From DASYML01 sp036399835 (GTDB lineage: Bacteria > Acidobacteriota > Blastocatellia > Pyrinomonadales > Pyrinomonadaceae), in the NCBI GenBank assembly GCA_036399835.1, contig DASWMI010000054.1, forward strand, positions 1 through 17,813: a stretch of DNA of 17,813 bases, read 5' to 3'. Below the pieces are notes generated by a model. It was given only the letters and a program-made list of their open reading frames with translations. It had not been told where the DNA came from and ran no database searches. Shown in pieces: positions 15,723-17,813 of this stretch. The translations under genes and the position numbers were made by a program. Within the stretch, counting starts at the first letter, position 1. Each line of letters opens with the position of its first letter.

Positions 15723-17540
15723 ATGCACGATCTTCGGCGACTTTTAAAATATCTCAAGCCACATTGGGGAACTTTCATGCTGGCGACCTTCTGTATGCTG
15801 ATGGTCGGCCTGCTGGAGAGCGCCATCGGCGCGCTGATCGTTCCCATCTTCGACCAGGCTTTCGCGCAGGGCGGCGACGGCCAACGCACACACACGCTCT
15901 TTAACCTGCAAAAGCTGATCCCCGCTTCAGGGCTGGCGGCCTGGCGCGCGATTGCCATCTTACTAATTATTTTCACTGCCGTTAAGGGCGTCGCCGAATA
16001 TTTCTCGACCTACTTGATGGCGCGCATCGGCCAGGCATCCGTGCTCAAGCTCAGGCAAGACCTCTACACGCACGTCCTCACGCAGTCGGCCAGCTTCTTC
16101 GAGCGACACCGGACCAACTTCATAGTCTCGCGGCTGGTCTCCAGCGCCGCCGCCATCGAAGCCGCCGTGACCAGCACATTGCGCGACATGATACGTGAAA
16201 GCTTTACCCTCATAGCCTTTCTCGCCGCCTCCTTTTATTACAACTGGCGACTCACGCTCGGCTCGCTCCTGATTGCGCCCGTCATAGGCTATCTGACCGC
16301 ACGCTTCGGCAGCTCTTTGCGCAAGCTGGCCCACGAATCCTACGAGGGCAACAAGCTTTTGACGGACACCGCGCAGGAAGCCATCGCCAACCAGAATATC
16401 GTCAAGGCATATCGCGCCGAAGAGCGCGAGCTGTCGCGCTTTAGAAAAGTAGCGCAGAGCATTCAACGCGCCAACCTGCGTTCGGCGCGTCTTTTAGCGC
16501 TGCACTCGCCGAGCATAGAGATGATCGGCGTCATCGCCGTCGTCGTCCTGCTCTTCTTCGGTCAGCGAGAGATTGAAGCGGGACGCATGAAGGCCGCGCA
16601 GTTTCTCACCTTTATCTTCTTTCTCTTTCGCAGCTACGACCCCATGCGTAAGCTCTCGCGCCTGCACACCAGCATGGAACAGGCGCTCGCCGCCGCGCGC
16701 CACGTCTGGGACGTGATGGACGAGCACGCCAAGATTCCGGAAAAGCCGGATGCTCTGGAACTCAAACCCCTGCGCCGCGAGATAGAGCTGCGCGAAGTCT
16801 CTTTCGGTTACTCGAACGAGCTGCGAGACGTGCTGCAAGGAGTCAGCCTGCGCGTGCCAGCCGGAACGATGGTCGCGCTCGTAGGCGAATCCGGCGGCGG
16901 CAAATCCACGCTCACCAAGCTCCTCCCGCGCTTTCATGACCCGACTGCGGGCGCTGTCCTCTGGGACGGCACGGACCTGCGCGATGCGACGGTCGGGAGC
17001 CTGCGTCGTCACATCGCGCTGGTCACGCAGGAAACGATTCTCTTTAACGACACGGTTCGCTACAACATCTCTTATGGCCGACCCGAAGCGACCGACGCGG
17101 AGATTGAAGAGGCCGCGCGCGTCGCCCTGGCGCACGACTTTATCAAGGAGCTGCCGAAGGGCTACGAGACGATTGTCGGCGAGCGCGGAGTCTTTCTTTC
17201 GGGCGGGCAGCGACAGCGCCTGGCTATCGCCCGCGCCGTCCTCGCGGATGCTCCCGTCCTGATTCTGGACGAGGCGACCTCCGCGCTTGATGCCGAATCC
17301 GAGCGGCTGGTCCAGCGCGCGCTCGCCAACTTGATACAAAATCGCACGACCATCGTTATCGCGCACAGGCTCTCGACCGTGCGCCGCGCCGACATGATCG
17401 TCGTCATGGAAAACGGGCGCATCACAGAGACGGGCACGCACACAGAACTGCTCGCCAGCGGCGGACAGTACAAGCGGCTCTACGAGCTACAGTTCGCAGA
17501 TGAAGAGGAGGAGGAGGATTTAGTCAGCACTAAGCCCTGA
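15723..17540 (+). CDS. ABC exporter (MsbA-like, fused TM and ATPase)
   Basis: A 605-residue half-transporter that would work as an inner-membrane homodimer, exporting lipids, lipid A core or drugs. Residues 1-320 form the six-helix ABC transmembrane domain. The ATPase half has Walker A GESGGGKST (388-396), Q-loop VTQETILFN, signature LSGGQ (492-496), Walker B LILDEATSALD (Asp-516, catalytic Glu-517) and the H-loop His in IAHRLSTV. All are intact. MsbA is the closest well-known relative, but substrate cannot be fixed from sequence. I prefer ATG 15723; a TTG immediately precedes it, and the ribosome site is weak. The C-terminus is an acidic run (EEEEED), and the last codons and stop lie in the left arm of a palindromic repeat. 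yicC follows after 62 bp. Confidence 0.95.
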   Translation: MHDLRRLLKYLKPHWGTFMLATFCMLMVGLLESAIGALIVPIFDQAFAQGGDGQRTHTLFNLQKLIPASGLAAWRAIAILLIIFTAVKGVAEYFSTYLMARIGQASVLKLRQDLYTHVLTQSASFFERHRTNFIVSRLVSSAAAIEAAVTSTLRDMIRESFTLIAFLAASFYYNWRLTLGSLLIAPVIGYLTARFGSSLRKLAHESYEGNKLLTDTAQEAIANQNIVKAYRAEERELSRFRKVAQSIQRANLRSARLLALHSPSIEMIGVIAVVVLLFFGQREIEAGRMKAAQFLTFIFFLFRSYDPMRKLSRLHTSMEQALAAARHVWDVMDEHAKIPEKPDALELKPLRREIELREVSFGYSNELRDVLQGVSLRVPAGTMVALVGESGGGKSTLTKLLPRFHDPTAGAVLWDGTDLRDATVGSLRRHIALVTQETILFNDTVRYNISYGRPEATDAEIEEAARVALAHDFIKELPKGYETIVGERGVFLSGGQRQRLAIARAVLADAPVLILDEATSALDAESERLVQRALANLIQNRTTIVIAHRLSTVRRADMIVVMENGRITETGTHTELLASGGQYKRLYELQFADEEEEEDLVSTKP

Positions 17541-17598
17541 GCAGTGAGCCGATTTAACTGCTTGATAACTGCTTACCGCTTATTGCTGGCTGCTGACT
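17522..17598. repeat. Hairpin of degenerate GCAGTRAG-type units overlapping a gene end
   Basis: The left arm starts AGTCAGCACTAAGCCCTGAG at 17522 and the right arm is ACTGCTTACCGCTTATTGCT... to 17598. The reverse complement of 17568-17598 matches 17522-17552 without gaps at about 21 of 31 positions, with both ends AGTCAGCA. The left arm encodes the last residues and the stop codon of the ABC exporter; the right arm ends 4 bases before yicC. Confidence 0.7.
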
Positions 17599-17602
17599 TG
17601 AT

Positions 17603-17813
17603 ATGAAATCAATGACCGGATTCGGTCGCGGCGCTGCGACGGGCGAGCATTTCGCCGTCGCCGTTGACCTCAAGACCGTCAACAATAGATTCCTTGATAT
17701 TCATCTGCGTCTGAACGCCGAGATGTCAACGATAGAGGCTCTCATCAAGCGTCGCATAGGCCAGCGCCTCAACAGGGGCCGCGTCGATGTCGCCATCACC
17801 TTCGAGCGCACGG
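17603..17813 (+). CDS. yicC: YicC family protein (3' end outside window)
   Basis: The first 70 residues are visible: MKSMTGFGRG, LKTVNNRFLDIHLRL and RRIGQRLNRGRVDVAI, the diagnostic N-terminal signature of the YicC family (about 290 residues). E. coli YicC is linked to RNA turnover and has been described as an endoribonuclease. The ATG at 17603 matches the family start exactly, though the Shine-Dalgarno is poor because the hairpin repeat ends just before it. In many bacteria yicC precedes gmk and rpoZ, which would lie outside the window. The gene continues beyond base 17813. Confidence 0.93.
   Translation, partial: MKSMTGFGRGAATGEHFAVAVDLKTVNNRFLDIHLRLNAEMSTIEALIKRRIGQRLNRGRVDVAITFERT

Overview
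This 17.8 kb window is an ordinary-looking stretch of bacterial chromosome, GC-rich, with 13 recognisable genes, two of them cut by the window edges. The mix suggests a Gram-negative member of the Acidobacteriota, perhaps Blastocatellia-like: an OmpA protein with a long coiled coil, a fibronectin/propeller lipoprotein-like exported protein, lone peptide-binding lipoproteins, and many short hairpin repeats between genes. That placement is an impression from gene content, not from a marker gene. I see no rRNA, tRNA, CRISPR array, transposase, phage gene or recognisable defence system.

Left block (+ strand, 1-5457): the 3' 95% of mutS (mismatch repair), a NagZ-like GH3 glycosidase, and a family 5 oligopeptide-type substrate-binding lipoprotein. 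The last two share an overlapping TAATG stop/start with a strong ribosome binding site, so they are very probably co-translated.

Middle block (- strand, 15391 down to 5542), in transcription order: OmpR-type response regulator, exported FN3/beta-propeller protein, a 48-residue membrane protein of the lmo0937 type with a TTG start, OmpA/coiled-coil envelope protein, multi-TM GAF histidine kinase, sigma-54-dependent NtrC-type regulator, class I O-methyltransferase, and TsaC/YrdC (threonylcarbamoyl-AMP synthase for tRNA t6A). The kinase and NtrC-type regulator are adjacent and are likely cognate partners. The OmpR-type regulator has no neighbouring kinase. Envelope proteins placed between two regulators suggest an envelope-linked signalling locus, but this is inference.

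Right block (+ strand, 15723-17813): an MsbA-like ABC exporter with a plausible sigma-70 promoter, followed by the 5' end of yicC.

The most unusual content is in the DNA between and inside genes. A homologous palindromic element occurs twice (6204-6334 and 12710-12814). Two other palindromes have arms made of degenerate short tandem units: one fills the ompA-kinase gap (10892-10977) and one overlaps the 3' end of the ABC gene (17522-17598). mutS carries an in-frame, low-complexity insertion that contains two hairpins. A 58-bp motif occurs in two intergenic regions (7096 and 15541). I did not find a convincing new multi-gene system. The best leads are these repeats, the coupled NagZ/peptide-binding pair and the two-regulator envelope cluster.
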